Both the position numbers and the translations under genes were made by a program. A DNA stretch of 37,651 nucleotides from Bacteroidales bacterium (GTDB lineage Bacteria; Bacteroidota; Bacteroidia; Bacteroidales; DTU049), in the NCBI GenBank assembly GCA_026418905.1, contig JAOAAK010000037.1, positions 1-37,651 on the forward strand, given 5' to 3'. The stretch's first letter is position 1, and every line of letters starts with the position of its first letter. Below, piece by piece: positions 1 to 8,368 of this stretch. The notes beneath the pieces are model-generated. The model searched no databases, was not told the origin of the DNA, and saw only the letters and a program-made list of their open reading frames with translations.

Positions 1-2496
1 AGTTATCCCGTTCACATTCCCTTGTCCTGTACTCCATTGATAAACAACGGGGATATCCGACGAAGCACTAATCGTAGTAGTTTGCCCTTGACAAATTACA
101 GGAGAACCACTACTCAATGTTATATTTGGAACAGGATTCACAATAATGGTAATCTGCGCCGTACTAGTACACTGATTCGGCGTCGTACCAGTCACCGTAT
201 AAGTCGTAGTAGTAGTCGGCGAAACAGTAATCGAAGAACCTACATTCCCAGTCGACCAACTAAATACCGTACCAGCTATATTGGATGAAGCGGTAAGTGT
301 CACTTGAGATCCTGCGCAAATCACGGATTGACTTGCATTAACACTCAAAATAGGTCTAGGATTAACTATTACTCTACCAGTTGCTGTATTAGAACAATTG
401 TTAGCTGTTCCTGTTACAGTATAATTAGTAGTTGTAGGAGGGGAAACTGAAAGAGGATTTCCAATATAACCTGTATTCCATGTAAATGTGGTATTTGGAA
501 CATTAGAATTCGCCAACAATTGTGCTGTTTCACCTTCACATATGGTAACTGTAGGAACATTAATCTGAGGAATAGGATTGACATAAACTGTTACAGAATC
601 AACATTAGAACACAATGGAGCAAAAGAGATGTCGTCTAAAGCAAAGTCATTCCCATTTCTAATGGTATTTTGGTTTATAATGCAAATTTCAACGGAAGTA
701 TTGTTACCACTGTTCCAGATTTGATAAAATTGTTGCCAATTGCACACTACGTTGCTAGCTGTAAAAGGCGTACCTAACAATGATCCATTTACATAAAATT
801 GCAAAACAGCAGGGTTCAACGGATGAACACTTGTAACCCATGTAGAAAATGCATAATCGGTATTGGGTGTTACTTGAACCGTTTGACACCATACACGTTG
901 GTTAGCAACTGGAGCACCATTGATGACCATCATTAAGTTACCTGGAGCTGGTGTGTGATCTTGACATTGAGCAAAATTCGGATGAGTATTTCTTGGATTA
1001 TTAGTAACGTAGTAATTACCCTCAGGAATTAAATTTATATTGTATTGGTAATCCGTAGTAAAGCCTACATTACCTTGTTCGAAATCACCATTAAAAATAA
1101 CATTATCGCCTAAGGAATAACCTGTTAGATAATATGTGGTCGTTACAGAAGGTGTAGCAATGGGATTAGAAATATTAGGATTATTAAGTGTAGCTGCAGG
1201 ACGCCAATTGTATAACCAGGCCCCACTACCTTGTAATTGAGCAGATTGACCCTGACAAATGGTTTGATCTGGTCCAGCATCTACTTGAGGAAGTGGGAAA
1301 ATTCTAACAGTAACAGTAGTAGTATTGGTACACCCATTTTGATCTGTACCAGTAACAGTATAGGTTGTGGTTGCTGAAGGTGAGGCTATAACAGTTGAAC
1401 CTATCACTTGACTTAAACCTGTTGAAGGAGACCATTCATAATAACTGGCACCAGTTACTCTAAGAACAACAGAACCTCCCTGGCATACTCCTGGCATACG
1501 TGGTGTAATGGTTAAAGTAGGCGGAGGTAAAACTTGAACGGTAAAAGGAACGGTATCGTCGGGACAATTTGGTGCTTCATCAGATACAACCAAATAGTAA
1601 TTACCAGCAGTTGTTGCCATCCATTGAGTCCCAGTTCCTACCTGATTCCAACTGCTATTGTACCATCTATAGGTTAAATTTCCCCATCCCCCTGTTGCAG
1701 ATGCATTCACTAATCTGCCAGGAGTGCCTTGACAAATAACCACAGGATTAGGATTAATAGTTGCGTCCAGTGGTTGAAACATAGTAACCCTTACTGTATC
1801 ACAAAAATTAATCACACCCGCACAATTCGGTGCTGCTACTGTTCCACATACTTCATAATCAACAAAAGGTGGTGGATTTAACGATGGAGTTACAATGGGA
1901 TTGGCGCAATTAGTACAGCTTAAAAAAGCATCATATATACCTGTACCACTGGTGATATCTCGCCAGCGAATAGTGTTTGGATTAAGTCCTTGAACCCAAA
2001 GTTGAGCTGGGCAATTTTGACTGGCAATAGTTGGAGGAGACACCTGAGGAGAAGGAATTGCACGAATAGCATAAGTGTTTGGATTGTTTCCGGGCTTACA
2101 GAAAGTAAGAGTATATGGACCCGGACCATTCAAGCAAATAGGTTGTCCCACAGGAATCTGAGGACCACAGTTGATTTGATAAAAAAGAGCTCCTGGAGGA
2201 ACAGCGCCGGACGCAATTTCGAAATTCACTGCAATAGTTTGAGGGTGCAGGCGTATTTCAAACTCAATACACCTGTCAGGTGCAGTAGTTCCACAGCAAA
2301 GATCTCTTCGACTAACGTTAGGGGAAACCCACGTACCCCCCGGAGAAGAAGAGAGATCGACCAAAAAAAAGGGGGTGTTTGGTCCGCATGAACCAGATTG
2401 TGCAATGACAGGATGAGTATGAAATATCAGCATGAAAAAAAACATTAGCCACCCTGTCATTACCCCCATCCTCAAAATAAAATTTCTTTTTTTCAT
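1..2496 (-). CDS. Large secreted Ig/PKD-like repeat protein, 5' part (C-terminus beyond window)
   Basis: The frame is open from ATG at 2496 to the left edge, giving 832 codons with no stop, so the gene is cut by the window. A signal peptide (Lys/Arg start, hydrophobic core about residues 13-31, cleavage probably after VIA) points to export. Residues about 35-250 form a Cys-rich unit (for example RDLCCG). PKD/Ig-like modules of about 70-80 residues follow, recognisable by CxG near their start and TTTYTVTGT or variants near their end (about 255-465 and 635-832). Between them, residues about 468-625 run from NGDFE to DDISFAP and look like a carbohydrate-binding-type jelly roll set inside one Ig-like module. 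In Bacteroidota such proteins are usually T9SS-exported surface or adhesive proteins with a C-terminal sorting domain; that end is not visible. The exact role and ligand are unknown. Confidence 0.85.
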   Translation of the reverse strand, partial: MKKRNFILRMGVMTGWLMFFFMLIFHTHPVIAQSGSCGPNTPFFLVDLSSSPGGTWVSPNVSRRDLCCGTTAPDRCIEFEIRLHPQTIAVNFEIASGAVPPGALFYQINCGPQIPVGQPICLNGPGPYTLTFCKPGNNPNTYAIRAIPSPQVSPPTIASQNCPAQLWVQGLNPNTIRWRDITSGTGIYDAFLSCTNCANPIVTPSLNPPPFVDYEVCGTVAAPNCAGVINFCDTVRVTMFQPLDATINPNPVVICQGTPGRLVNASATGGWGNLTYRWYNSSWNQVGTGTQWMATTAGNYYLVVSDEAPNCPDDTVPFTVQVLPPPTLTITPRMPGVCQGGSVVLRVTGASYYEWSPSTGLSQVIGSTVIASPSATTTYTVTGTDQNGCTNTTTVTVRIFPLPQVDAGPDQTICQGQSAQLQGSGAWLYNWRPAATLNNPNISNPIATPSVTTTYYLTGYSLGDNVIFNGDFEQGNVGFTTDYQYNINLIPEGNYYVTNNPRNTHPNFAQCQDHTPAPGNLMMVINGAPVANQRVWCQTVQVTPNTDYAFSTWVTSVHPLNPAVLQFYVNGSLLGTPFTASNVVCNWQQFYQIWNSGNNTSVEICIINQNTIRNGNDFALDDISFAPLCSNVDSVTVYVNPIPQINVPTVTICEGETAQLLANSNVPNTTFTWNTGYIGNPLSVSPPTTTNYTVTGTANNCSNTATGRVIVNPRPILSVNASQSVICAGSQVTLTASSNIAGTVFSWSTGNVGSSITVSPTTTTTYTVTGTTPNQCTSTAQITIIVNPVPNITLSSGSPVICQGQTTTISASSDIPVVYQWSTGQGNVNGIT

Positions 2497-2683
2497 GGCT
2501 CATGTATTTTAACTCTTACGAGTGAATTCCTTTACTCTTATATCATTTGGACTATTTTTATAATATAAAGTTTATATAAAATATAGAAAAAATTAATAAG
2601 CAAAAACACTTAATATCTGATTTTATAAGGCAGTTATTAAACTTTAAATAAAACACAAATGTCATCAAATAAAATATTATTTT

Positions 2684-2691
2684 TACTTTTG
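2684..2691 (+). promoter_or_regulatory. Candidate -7 box of the efp-lpxD operon
   Basis: TACTTTTG fits the Bacteroidota -7 consensus TAnnTTTG and lies 23 bases before the efp ATG. I see no clear TTG-type -33 element at the expected distance. The 218-base gap between the divergent adhesin gene and efp is otherwise AT-rich and featureless. Confidence 0.45.
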
Positions 2692-2714
2692 CACAGAGAG
2701 TTTAAAAAGAAATC

Positions 2715-3281
2715 ATGGCAACAACTGCTGATATTAAAAATGGTGTTTGTATTGAACTCAATGGCGATTTATATGTCGTGGTAGAATTCCAACATGTTAA
2801 ACCTGCCCGTGGTAATGCTTTCGTCAGAACCAAATTAAAAAGTCTCATGAGTGGTAAAATCATACAAAACACTTTTCCATCTGGGGCTAAAATTAATATA
2901 CAACGTGTTGAACGTAGACCATATCAATTCTTATATAAGGAAGGAACCACATACTTTTTTATGCATAGTGAAACGTACGAGCAAATTTCTTTAGAAGAAC
3001 ATTTGATTAATGCTCCTCAATTTTTAAAAGAAGGACAAGAAGTCGAAATTATGTTTCACGCAGAAACTGAAACACCCATTAACTGCGAATTACCCGCTTA
3101 CGTTGTACTTGAAGTAGTATATTCTGAACCTGGCCTAAAAGGTGATACTGCAACAAATGCTATGAAGCCTGCTACACTTGAAACCGGAGCTACGATTCAA
3201 GTTCCTCTTTTTGTAAATGTAGGAGATAAGATTAAAGTTGATACACGTACAGGTGAATATGGAGAAAGAGTAAAAGAATAA
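2715..3281 (+). CDS. efp: Translation elongation factor P
   Basis: The 188-residue protein has the full three-domain EF-P length. EF-P binds between the ribosomal P and E sites and relieves stalling on consecutive prolines. The N-terminal KOW-like domain (about 1-63), middle OB domain (about 65-125) and C-terminal OB domain with the signature GLKGDTA and KVDTRTGEY are all visible. The tip loop of domain I reads KPARGNAF, so the residue normally modified in EF-P (Lys34 in E. coli) is Arg32 here. Arg-type EF-Ps in other bacteria are rhamnosylated by EarP; no earP, epmA or epmB gene lies in this window, so the modification state is unknown. The lpxD-like gene starts four bases after the stop, so the two are probably co-transcribed. 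Confidence 0.96.
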   Translation: MATTADIKNGVCIELNGDLYVVVEFQHVKPARGNAFVRTKLKSLMSGKIIQNTFPSGAKINIQRVERRPYQFLYKEGTTYFFMHSETYEQISLEEHLINAPQFLKEGQEVEIMFHAETETPINCELPAYVVLEVVYSEPGLKGDTATNAMKPATLETGATIQVPLFVNVGDKIKVDTRTGEYGERVKE

Positions 3282-3285
3282 CCTC

Positions 3286-4224
3286 ATGAAACTGAGTAAG
3301 CCATATACAGTTAAACAATTGGTGGATATTATCCAAAATCCAAACATCAAAATTTTAGGAGATGCCCAGACGTTGGTCACAGGAATAAATGAAATTCACA
3401 ATGTTGAGGAGGGAGATATTACTTTTGTAGATCATCCCAAATATTACAACAAAGTATTACAATCAAAAGCTAGTGTCATTATTATCAATCAGCCATTTGA
3501 TCCCCCAGTTGGTAAAGTTTTGTTGCTAAGCAATGATCCTTTTAGTGATTACGTAAAATTAGTTAGATACTTTAAACCTTTTATTCCCTCAGAATCCGCC
3601 ATTAGTCCTACAGCGGAAATTGGTGAAGGGACCATTATTGAGCCTTTTGTTTTTATTGGACACAATGTTAAAATTGGGAAAAACTGCATTATATATGCTC
3701 ATGTGACTATACATTCGGACACCATCATCGGTAACAATGTAATCATCAACAGTGGAACTGTTATTGGTGGAGAGGCTTTTTACTTTAAACGGAGGCCAAC
3801 TCATTACGATAAGTTGGTAGGTTGTGGGAGAGTCATCATCGAAGATGACGTTGAGATTGGTTCCTGTTGCACTATCGATAGAGGTGTTTCCGGAGATACT
3901 ATTATTGGAAAAGGAACTAAGATGGATAATCATATTCAAGTAGGCCACGATACGATTATTGGTAAAAACTGCCTCATTTCATCACAAGTGGGAATAGCTG
4001 GTGTTGTCACCATTGAAGATGATGTAATTTTGTGGGGACAAGTAGGTGTCCAGAAAGATCTGACCATAGGCAAAGGTGCTGTAGTCCTCGGTCAATCCGG
4101 CGTTTCTAAATCATTAGAAGGCGGAAAAACTTATTTTGGTAGTCCTGTCCGTGAAGCTGTTGAAAAAATGAAAGAACTTGCCTTATTGAAACGTTTGCCT
4201 GAGTTGTTCGAGAAATTAAAATAA
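3286..4224 (+). CDS. LpxD-like UDP-acyl-GlcN N-acyltransferase (left-handed beta-helix)
   Basis: The 312-residue protein has an N-terminal LpxD-type UDP-binding domain (about 1-100, including GDITFVDHPKYY) followed by hexapeptide repeats forming a left-handed beta-helix (about 104-275; many I/V-G-x-x units). DNHIQVGH (His221) matches the catalytic-His region of LpxD, which transfers a 3-hydroxyacyl chain to the UDP-glucosamine lipid A precursor at the inner membrane. It is somewhat shorter than the roughly 340 residues usual for LpxD, and Bacteroidota often encode a second, shorter LpxD-like protein next to efp, so I leave the symbol blank. It could be the main LpxD or an acyltransferase of related specificity. 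The four-base gap to efp indicates one operon. Confidence 0.85.
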   Translation: MKLSKPYTVKQLVDIIQNPNIKILGDAQTLVTGINEIHNVEEGDITFVDHPKYYNKVLQSKASVIIINQPFDPPVGKVLLLSNDPFSDYVKLVRYFKPFIPSESAISPTAEIGEGTIIEPFVFIGHNVKIGKNCIIYAHVTIHSDTIIGNNVIINSGTVIGGEAFYFKRRPTHYDKLVGCGRVIIEDDVEIGSCCTIDRGVSGDTIIGKGTKMDNHIQVGHDTIIGKNCLISSQVGIAGVVTIEDDVILWGQVGVQKDLTIGKGAVVLGQSGVSKSLEGGKTYFGSPVREAVEKMKELALLKRLPELFEKLK

Positions 4225-4242
4225 TCATTTATCGTATACCCC

Positions 4243-4259
4243 TATTGAATGTTTCAATA
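4243..4259. terminator. Possible hairpin between convergent lpxD-like gene and mnmE
   Basis: TATTGAA (4243-4249) and TTCAATA (4253-4259) are perfect 7-base inverted arms around a 3-base loop in the 40-base gap between the convergent genes. There is no U-tract on either side, so terminator function is only a possibility. Confidence 0.3.
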
Positions 4260-4264
4260 AATGC

Positions 4265-5662
4265 CTATTTTCCAATACAAAATCGACTAAATATAGAATC
4301 TAATATGTCTTCATTTGTAATCTCACCTGTAATTTGTCCTAATTCCTGGATAGCAATCCGACAAGCTTGGGATACAAGATCTTGAGATGCATTTTTCCTT
4401 AAAAGCTCTATGGCTTCCTCAAGTTGTTTGATAATGCATGTAAATGCCTCAAAATGACGCAAGTTTGTTAGAACCACATCTGGAATTGCTTGAGGCTGGA
4501 TTTCATAGTATGAAACTATTTTATCTAACAACAAATTAATGTTTTCATTACGTTTGGCTGAGATGAATACTATATCTCTGTCCATAATTGTCTTCCAATG
4601 AGAGGGAAATTCATCTAGCAAATCAATTTTATTAAGTACAAAAATTAATTTTTTTTCATTAAAATCTTTTACATGATTTTGTAAAAGCGAAATTTGCTCT
4701 TGAATGTATTCCACAGAAACATCTGAAGGTTCTAACATCAGAAGTATAACTTCAGCTTCACGAGCCTTTTCATAAGTTTTTATAATACCAAGATGTTCTA
4801 CATGCTCGGCATCTCCCCTAATACCAGCCGTATCGATAAATCTCAGTGGTAAACCCCTTACGTAAATGACATCTTCGATATAATCACGAGTGGTACCGGG
4901 GAGATCACTAACTATAGCCCGATCTTCACCTAAAATACGATTAAGTAATGTAGACTTACCCACATTTGGCTTTCCTACGATAGCTACGGGGATACCATTT
5001 TTTAGCACATTACCCATGCGAAAAGTATCCAGCAATTGTTGACTTTCGCTTATTATTTCAAGTGCAATATTAATAAGTGTATTCCTATCAGCAAACTCAA
5101 CATCTTCTTCAGAAAAGTCTATCTCTAATTCAAGCAATGCTGTTAAATCGATCAGTTTTTGGCGTAAAGCCTGGATGCGCATCGTAAAAAAACCACGCAT
5201 TTGATTGATGGCCAATTTATGTGAAGCTTCGTGTTCAGCAAATACAAGGTCATTTATACTTTCAGCTTTTAACAAATCCATTTTTTGATTGAGGAATGCG
5301 CGAAAAGTAAATTCACCAGGTTTGGCAAGTCGGACTCCATTTGATATAAGGATTTCAAGAATTTTCTTTTGAATAAAAGGAGAACCGTGATGAAAAAATT
5401 CTGCCATATCTTCTCCTGTATAAGATCCTGGTGCTTTGTAGTACACCATTTGTATTTCATCAATTAGTTCTTCCTTATCGTAAAAATATCCGACGTATAA
5501 ATGCCTTGCTTTTGGATAATCATGAAATGAATAATAATGTGGAGTGAAAACTTTCTGAAGAATTTCTAATGTTTTATCACCACTCATTCTGATCACCCCT
5601 ATAGCACCAAAACCAGGTGGAGTTGATGGGGCACAAATTGTTTGATTAATATTTAGGATCAT
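4265..5662 (-). CDS. mnmE: tRNA modification GTPase MnmE
   Basis: The 465-residue protein matches MnmE (TrmE) over its whole length. With MnmG, this cytoplasmic GTPase installs the carboxymethylaminomethyl group on U34 of certain tRNAs. The N-terminal folate-binding domain contains TICAPSTPPGFGAIGVIRMS. The inserted G domain shows the P-loop GKPNVGKST, switch II DLPGTTRDY, DTAG and NKID. The C-terminus ends in FCIGK, the conserved MnmE tail whose Cys is functionally important. ATG at 5662 fits the family start. The gene is monocistronic, facing the lpxD-like gene and divergent from the lipoprotein gene. Confidence 0.97.
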   Translation of the reverse strand: MILNINQTICAPSTPPGFGAIGVIRMSGDKTLEILQKVFTPHYYSFHDYPKARHLYVGYFYDKEELIDEIQMVYYKAPGSYTGEDMAEFFHHGSPFIQKKILEILISNGVRLAKPGEFTFRAFLNQKMDLLKAESINDLVFAEHEASHKLAINQMRGFFTMRIQALRQKLIDLTALLELEIDFSEEDVEFADRNTLINIALEIISESQQLLDTFRMGNVLKNGIPVAIVGKPNVGKSTLLNRILGEDRAIVSDLPGTTRDYIEDVIYVRGLPLRFIDTAGIRGDAEHVEHLGIIKTYEKAREAEVILLMLEPSDVSVEYIQEQISLLQNHVKDFNEKKLIFVLNKIDLLDEFPSHWKTIMDRDIVFISAKRNENINLLLDKIVSYYEIQPQAIPDVVLTNLRHFEAFTCIIKQLEEAIELLRKNASQDLVSQACRIAIQELGQITGEITNEDILDSIFSRFCIGK

Positions 5663-5675
5663 TTTTTTATGTTTA

Positions 5676-5683
5676 CAAATATA
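5676..5683 (-). promoter_or_regulatory. Candidate -7 box of mnmE
   Basis: Read on the minus strand the site is TATATTTG (TAnnTTTG), 13 bases before the mnmE ATG. No clear -33 TTG is visible. Confidence 0.4.
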
Positions 5684-5776
5684 GAAAACACAGGAATATT
5701 TCTATTTTGAATAAAAAATATTTGTCTTTTTTTTCATTCTTTGATTATATTTTTTTTTAATTTTTTAATAAAAAAT

Positions 5777-5805
5777 TTTGTTTTTAAAAAAATTTTTTAT
5801 TTTTG
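5777..5805 (+). promoter_or_regulatory. Promoter of the small lipoprotein gene
   Basis: TTTG (5777-5780), 17 bases, then TATTTTTG (5798-5805) resembles the TTTG-N(about 19)-TAnnTTTG promoter of Bacteroidota. It argues against an upstream TTG start codon at 5803, which lies inside the -7 box. Confidence 0.5.
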
Positions 5806-5820
5806 CTAAAATTTATACGT

Positions 5821-6318
5821 ATGAGAAACAAACTTATTTCAATTTTAGCAAGTATTTTAATTTTAAGCGGTTGTGGTCCAACCACTGATGAAGTCGTGAA
5901 ATACAACGACAAGATAGTTGATATTATAAATGAAATAGATGGAAAGCATTCAAATTTATTAGACGTATTTAAAAAAGAAGACGTTACTGAAAGTACTTGT
6001 AAAATGGAACTCAACAATTACAGAGATTTTTTAATTGAGAAGAAAAAAGAAGTAGAAGGTTTAGAATGTCCAGATGATGAAAAAGTTAAAGCATTCAGAG
6101 ATGCAACCATCAATATGATCAACGAATTTATTAAACTAGCAGAAAAAGAATACGTTGAGGTAATTACACTTTTATTCAATTCTGGAGATGATCAATCTGC
6201 AGAGGAATATTTTGATTCACTTCTCGAAAAAATTGACAATACGGAAGGAAAATATTATGAAGAAGTTAAAAAGACTCAGAAAGAGATGGCTGATGCGTTT
6301 AACATTACATTAAAATAA
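5821..6318 (+). CDS. Small helical lipoprotein of unknown function
   Basis: I chose ATG at 5821 because the protein then begins with a lipoprotein signal (MRNKLISILASILILSGC, lipobox LSGC, acylated Cys18). A TTG 18 bases upstream lies in the -7 box. The mature part (about 147 residues) is highly charged and predicted from composition to be mostly alpha-helical, with two further Cys (in ESTC and GLEC) that could form a disulfide. It somewhat resembles helical surface lipoproteins such as the LIC11966 type, but I would not assign a family without a profile search. It has its own promoter and terminator, so it is a stand-alone transcription unit. Confidence 0.8.
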   Translation: MRNKLISILASILILSGCGPTTDEVVKYNDKIVDIINEIDGKHSNLLDVFKKEDVTESTCKMELNNYRDFLIEKKKEVEGLECPDDEKVKAFRDATINMINEFIKLAEKEYVEVITLLFNSGDDQSAEEYFDSLLEKIDNTEGKYYEEVKKTQKEMADAFNITLK

Positions 6319-6342
6319 CATTTATTCAATAAAGGAGAATAT

Positions 6343-6372
6343 AAGAGGGGATTACAAGTCCCCTTTTTTTTT
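6343..6372 (+). terminator. Intrinsic terminator of the lipoprotein gene
   Basis: AAGAGGGGA (6343-6351) pairs with TCCCCTTTT (6359-6367) around a 7-base loop, and the plus strand continues as T to 6372. It sits 24 bases after the lipoprotein stop and before the convergent queG. Confidence 0.85.
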
Positions 6373-6399
6373 AAACTCATTGCTTTTAAATCATTAACA

Positions 6400-7299
6400 T
6401 TATCTTGTATAATAATTTAAAAGCTTCATTATTTTTTCAGCAGAAACTCTATTCATAGGAGTAAATTTTTTTCTCGACATTAACTCATAAAACATTTTGT
6501 TACGAAACAAGTTGTATATTTCATTATTTTCCCAAGAAATTAACTTTTTTTTATGATTATAGGGACAAACATTCGTACAAATGTCGCAGCCGAAAATCCA
6601 ACCATCCCCCTTTTTTAAAATATGATCTGGAATGTCAACTTTTTTTGCTTCTATTGTCCAGTAAGCAATACATTTATTACTATCAATTATTGAAGGAAGC
6701 ACGATGGCTTTTGTAGGGCATGCATCCATGCAACGTTTACATTTACCACATGCATTATTAATTACCTCTCTTTTCTTGCCCTCGATCTTTGCAGAGGTAA
6801 AAATATGGGATATAAATATTTTAGACCCATGCGCAGGATGTATTAATTGACCATTTTTCCCAATAAAACCCAATCCGGCTTTCCATGCCCAATAGCGATC
6901 CATAATGGGAGCGCTATCAGTAAAAAAATAAGCATTCTTACCTGTTTTTCTTTCAATCAGTTTGAGAATTGGCAAGGCTTTTTCTCTTAAATAAAAATGA
7001 TAATCAATTCCTAGAGCATAACCAGAGATTTTAATCCTTCCTTGAATAGGTTCCTGGACAGGCCATGGAAATAACATGGTAATAATAGATTGAGTTCCAT
7101 CTACTAACAAACCTGGATTAAATCGCTTTTCAACATTCTTTCCCAAATATTGCATATCAGCATGAAACCCTGCATTTAACCAGTTTTTATATTGTTTTTC
7201 TACATCATTATCAACTTTTTCACAAACGTTCCATCCTGCATCGATAAATCCTTGCTGCAAGATGATCTTGAACACTTCATCCCATAACAAAGTTGCCAT
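6400..7299 (-). CDS. queG: Epoxyqueuosine reductase
   Basis: QueG performs the last step of queuosine synthesis in tRNA, reducing epoxyqueuosine with cobalamin and two [4Fe-4S] clusters. The 299-residue protein shows the family block TDSAPIMDRYWAWKAGLGFIG, with Asp128 at the expected catalytic acid position, then a ferredoxin-like region CGKCKRCMDACP (Cys184/187/190/194), Cys210 and CDICTNVCP (Cys238/241/245). It is shorter than E. coli QueG (about 380 residues) because it lacks the C-terminal HEAT-like extension, as many Bacteroidota versions do. Its ATG shares one base with the stop of the mgtC-family gene, so the two are probably translationally coupled. Confidence 0.95.
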   Translation of the reverse strand: MATLLWDEVFKIILQQGFIDAGWNVCEKVDNDVEKQYKNWLNAGFHADMQYLGKNVEKRFNPGLLVDGTQSIITMLFPWPVQEPIQGRIKISGYALGIDYHFYLREKALPILKLIERKTGKNAYFFTDSAPIMDRYWAWKAGLGFIGKNGQLIHPAHGSKIFISHIFTSAKIEGKKREVINNACGKCKRCMDACPTKAIVLPSIIDSNKCIAYWTIEAKKVDIPDHILKKGDGWIFGCDICTNVCPYNHKKKLISWENNEIYNLFRNKMFYELMSRKKFTPMNRVSAEKIMKLLNYYTR

Positions 7300-7988
7300 T
7301 AATTCAAATTTTGAAGTGATATTTCATGAACGATTAAACCTTCCTCTTGGAATAAAGAAGTTATATTTTCGATTAAATTTTCTACATCCAGCAAAGAAGG
7401 GATGGTTACGTTGAAAATAATTATCGAAGTTCCAGTTTGGAAGTTTTTTTTAAAATTCACCGTGAAGAACTGAATTTTACGCGATTTTAAAATGGCATGA
7501 AGTTTTTCTTTATTCTTAAAATTGCCTTCATACTCAATCAGTAACTCTTTAAAAATTTTTTCCTGAAAAAGAATTTTTTCAATCGAATCAATAAAAAGTA
7601 GTATAAATAATACAACTAACAAAGCAATAAATGCGGCTAAATAATAACCAGCGCCAATAGCCAAACCTATTGCAGAAGCAACCCAAATGGTTGAAGCAGT
7701 AGTTAAACCCTTGACATTTACACCCAATTTTATAATAGCTCCAGCTCCTATAAATCCAACGCCAGAAACAACTTGTGCTGCTATTCGAGAAGGATCAAAA
7801 TGATTATCCATACCAAATACCCATGGAACATACATCGATATCAACATTAACAAACCGGATCCAAGAGAGATGAGAGCATGTGGACGCATACTGATAAGTT
7901 CTCTATGACGTCCTCGCTCAAAACCAATTATCAAACCTGCTATAAAGCTTAATACTATTCTCAATACTATTTCTTCTACACTGATCAC
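7299..7988 (-). CDS. MgtC/SapB family membrane protein
   Basis: The 229-residue protein has four or five transmembrane segments in its first 140 residues, including the MgtC-family stretches GLIIGFERGRHRE, VVSGVGFIGAGAI and GLTTASTIWVASAIGLAIGAG. Residues about 145-229 form a soluble ACT-like C-terminal domain. MgtC proteins are linked to growth at low magnesium and to membrane ATPase control in pathogens; the role in free-living Bacteroidota is unclear. The start is GTG at 7988, which gives the usual family N-terminus. The gene lies downstream of the tRNA cluster and runs into queG. Confidence 0.88.
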   Translation of the reverse strand: MISVEEIVLRIVLSFIAGLIIGFERGRHRELISMRPHALISLGSGLLMLISMYVPWVFGMDNHFDPSRIAAQVVSGVGFIGAGAIIKLGVNVKGLTTASTIWVASAIGLAIGAGYYLAAFIALLVVLFILLFIDSIEKILFQEKIFKELLIEYEGNFKNKEKLHAILKSRKIQFFTVNFKKNFQTGTSIIIFNVTIPSLLDVENLIENITSLFQEEGLIVHEISLQNLN

Positions 7989-8003
7989 AGAAAAAAATTT
8001 TTA

Positions 8004-8011
8004 CAAACTTA
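8004..8011 (-). promoter_or_regulatory. Candidate -7 box of the mgtC-queG operon
   Basis: The minus strand reads TAAGTTTG (TAnnTTTG), 15 bases before the GTG start of the mgtC-family gene. No clear -33 element is seen, and read-through from the tRNA cluster is also possible. Confidence 0.4.
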
Positions 8012-8066
8012 AAAAAATGAAAGAAATTTTAATTGAACCTTATAAATAAAACTTCACGAATACAAG

Positions 8067-8141
8067 TGGGCGCTAACGGACTCGAACCATTGACCTCCTG
8101 CTTGTAAGGCAGGCGCTCTGAACCAGCTGAGCTAAGCGCCC
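8067..8141 (-). tRNA. tRNA-Val (anticodon TAC)
   Basis: The minus strand folds as a complete cloverleaf. Acceptor stem GGGCGCT pairs with AGCGCCC; the D arm is GCTCAGCTGGTTCAGAGC; the anticodon stem CCTGC/GCAGG encloses CTTACAA, placing TAC at 34-36; the T loop is GGTTCGAGTCC. Discriminator A is at 8067 and CCA is not encoded. Last of three tRNAs in one transcript. Confidence 0.95.
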
Positions 8142-8142
8142 G

Positions 8143-8230
8143 TACCCTGGGCGGGACTTGAACCCGCACGGCCATTTAATTGGCCACAGGATTTTAAGTC
8201 CTGCGTGTCTACCACTTCCACCACCAAGGC
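8143..8230 (-). tRNA. tRNA-Leu (anticodon TAA)
   Basis: This is a class II tRNA. Acceptor GCCTTGG pairs with CCAGGGT, with G-U pairs at 1-72 and 4-69. The anticodon stem CAGGA/TCCTG encloses CTTAAAA (TAA at 34-36). A long variable arm TGGCC/GGCC is present, and the T arm is GCGGG-TTCAAGT-CCCGC. CCA is not encoded. Confidence 0.94.
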
Positions 8231-8243
8231 CCGTATTATGTTG

Positions 8244-8316
8244 AGCAGTAGACGGGACTCGAACCCGCGGCCCTAACCTTGGCAAGGTTATGCTCTACCA
8301 ACTGAGCTACTACTGC
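8244..8316 (-). tRNA. tRNA-Gly (anticodon GCC)
   Basis: Acceptor GCAGTAG pairs with CTACTGC, discriminator U is at 8244, and the anticodon loop TTGCCAA gives GCC. The T arm is GCGGG-TTCGAGT-CCCGT. It is the first tRNA of the transcript and lies 15 bases after the -7 box. CCA is not encoded. Confidence 0.95.
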
Positions 8317-8331
8317 ATGAAAAAGATTGTA

Positions 8332-8363
8332 CAAAATTATATTGTTTTATTAAAAAAAACAAA
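8332..8363 (-). promoter_or_regulatory. Promoter of the tRNA Gly-Leu-Val operon
   Basis: On the minus strand TTTG (8363-8360), 20 bases, then TAATTTTG (8339-8332). Both elements and the spacing fit the Bacteroidota vegetative promoter. The -33 element lies just past the pth stop codon. Confidence 0.65.
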
Positions 8364-8368
8364 AAAAG

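Noticed and set aside
22-288. Plus-strand frame of 88 codons rich in Arg, Ser and Thr
   Set aside because: It is the antisense of the Ig-like repeats of the giant minus-strand gene, and its low-complexity composition reflects that; no domain is recognisable.
1920-2503. Several short frames on both strands inside the 5' part of the giant gene
   Set aside because: They overlap the long open minus frame, which has coherent Ig-like repeats and a signal peptide; the short frames show neither.
4243-4259. Confident terminator for lpxD-like gene and mnmE
   Set aside because: The inverted repeat is AT-rich and lacks a T-tract on either strand, so it is listed only with low confidence.
8073-8285. Minus-strand 70-codon frame
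   Set aside because: It runs through all or part of three well-folded tRNA genes, so it is not coding.
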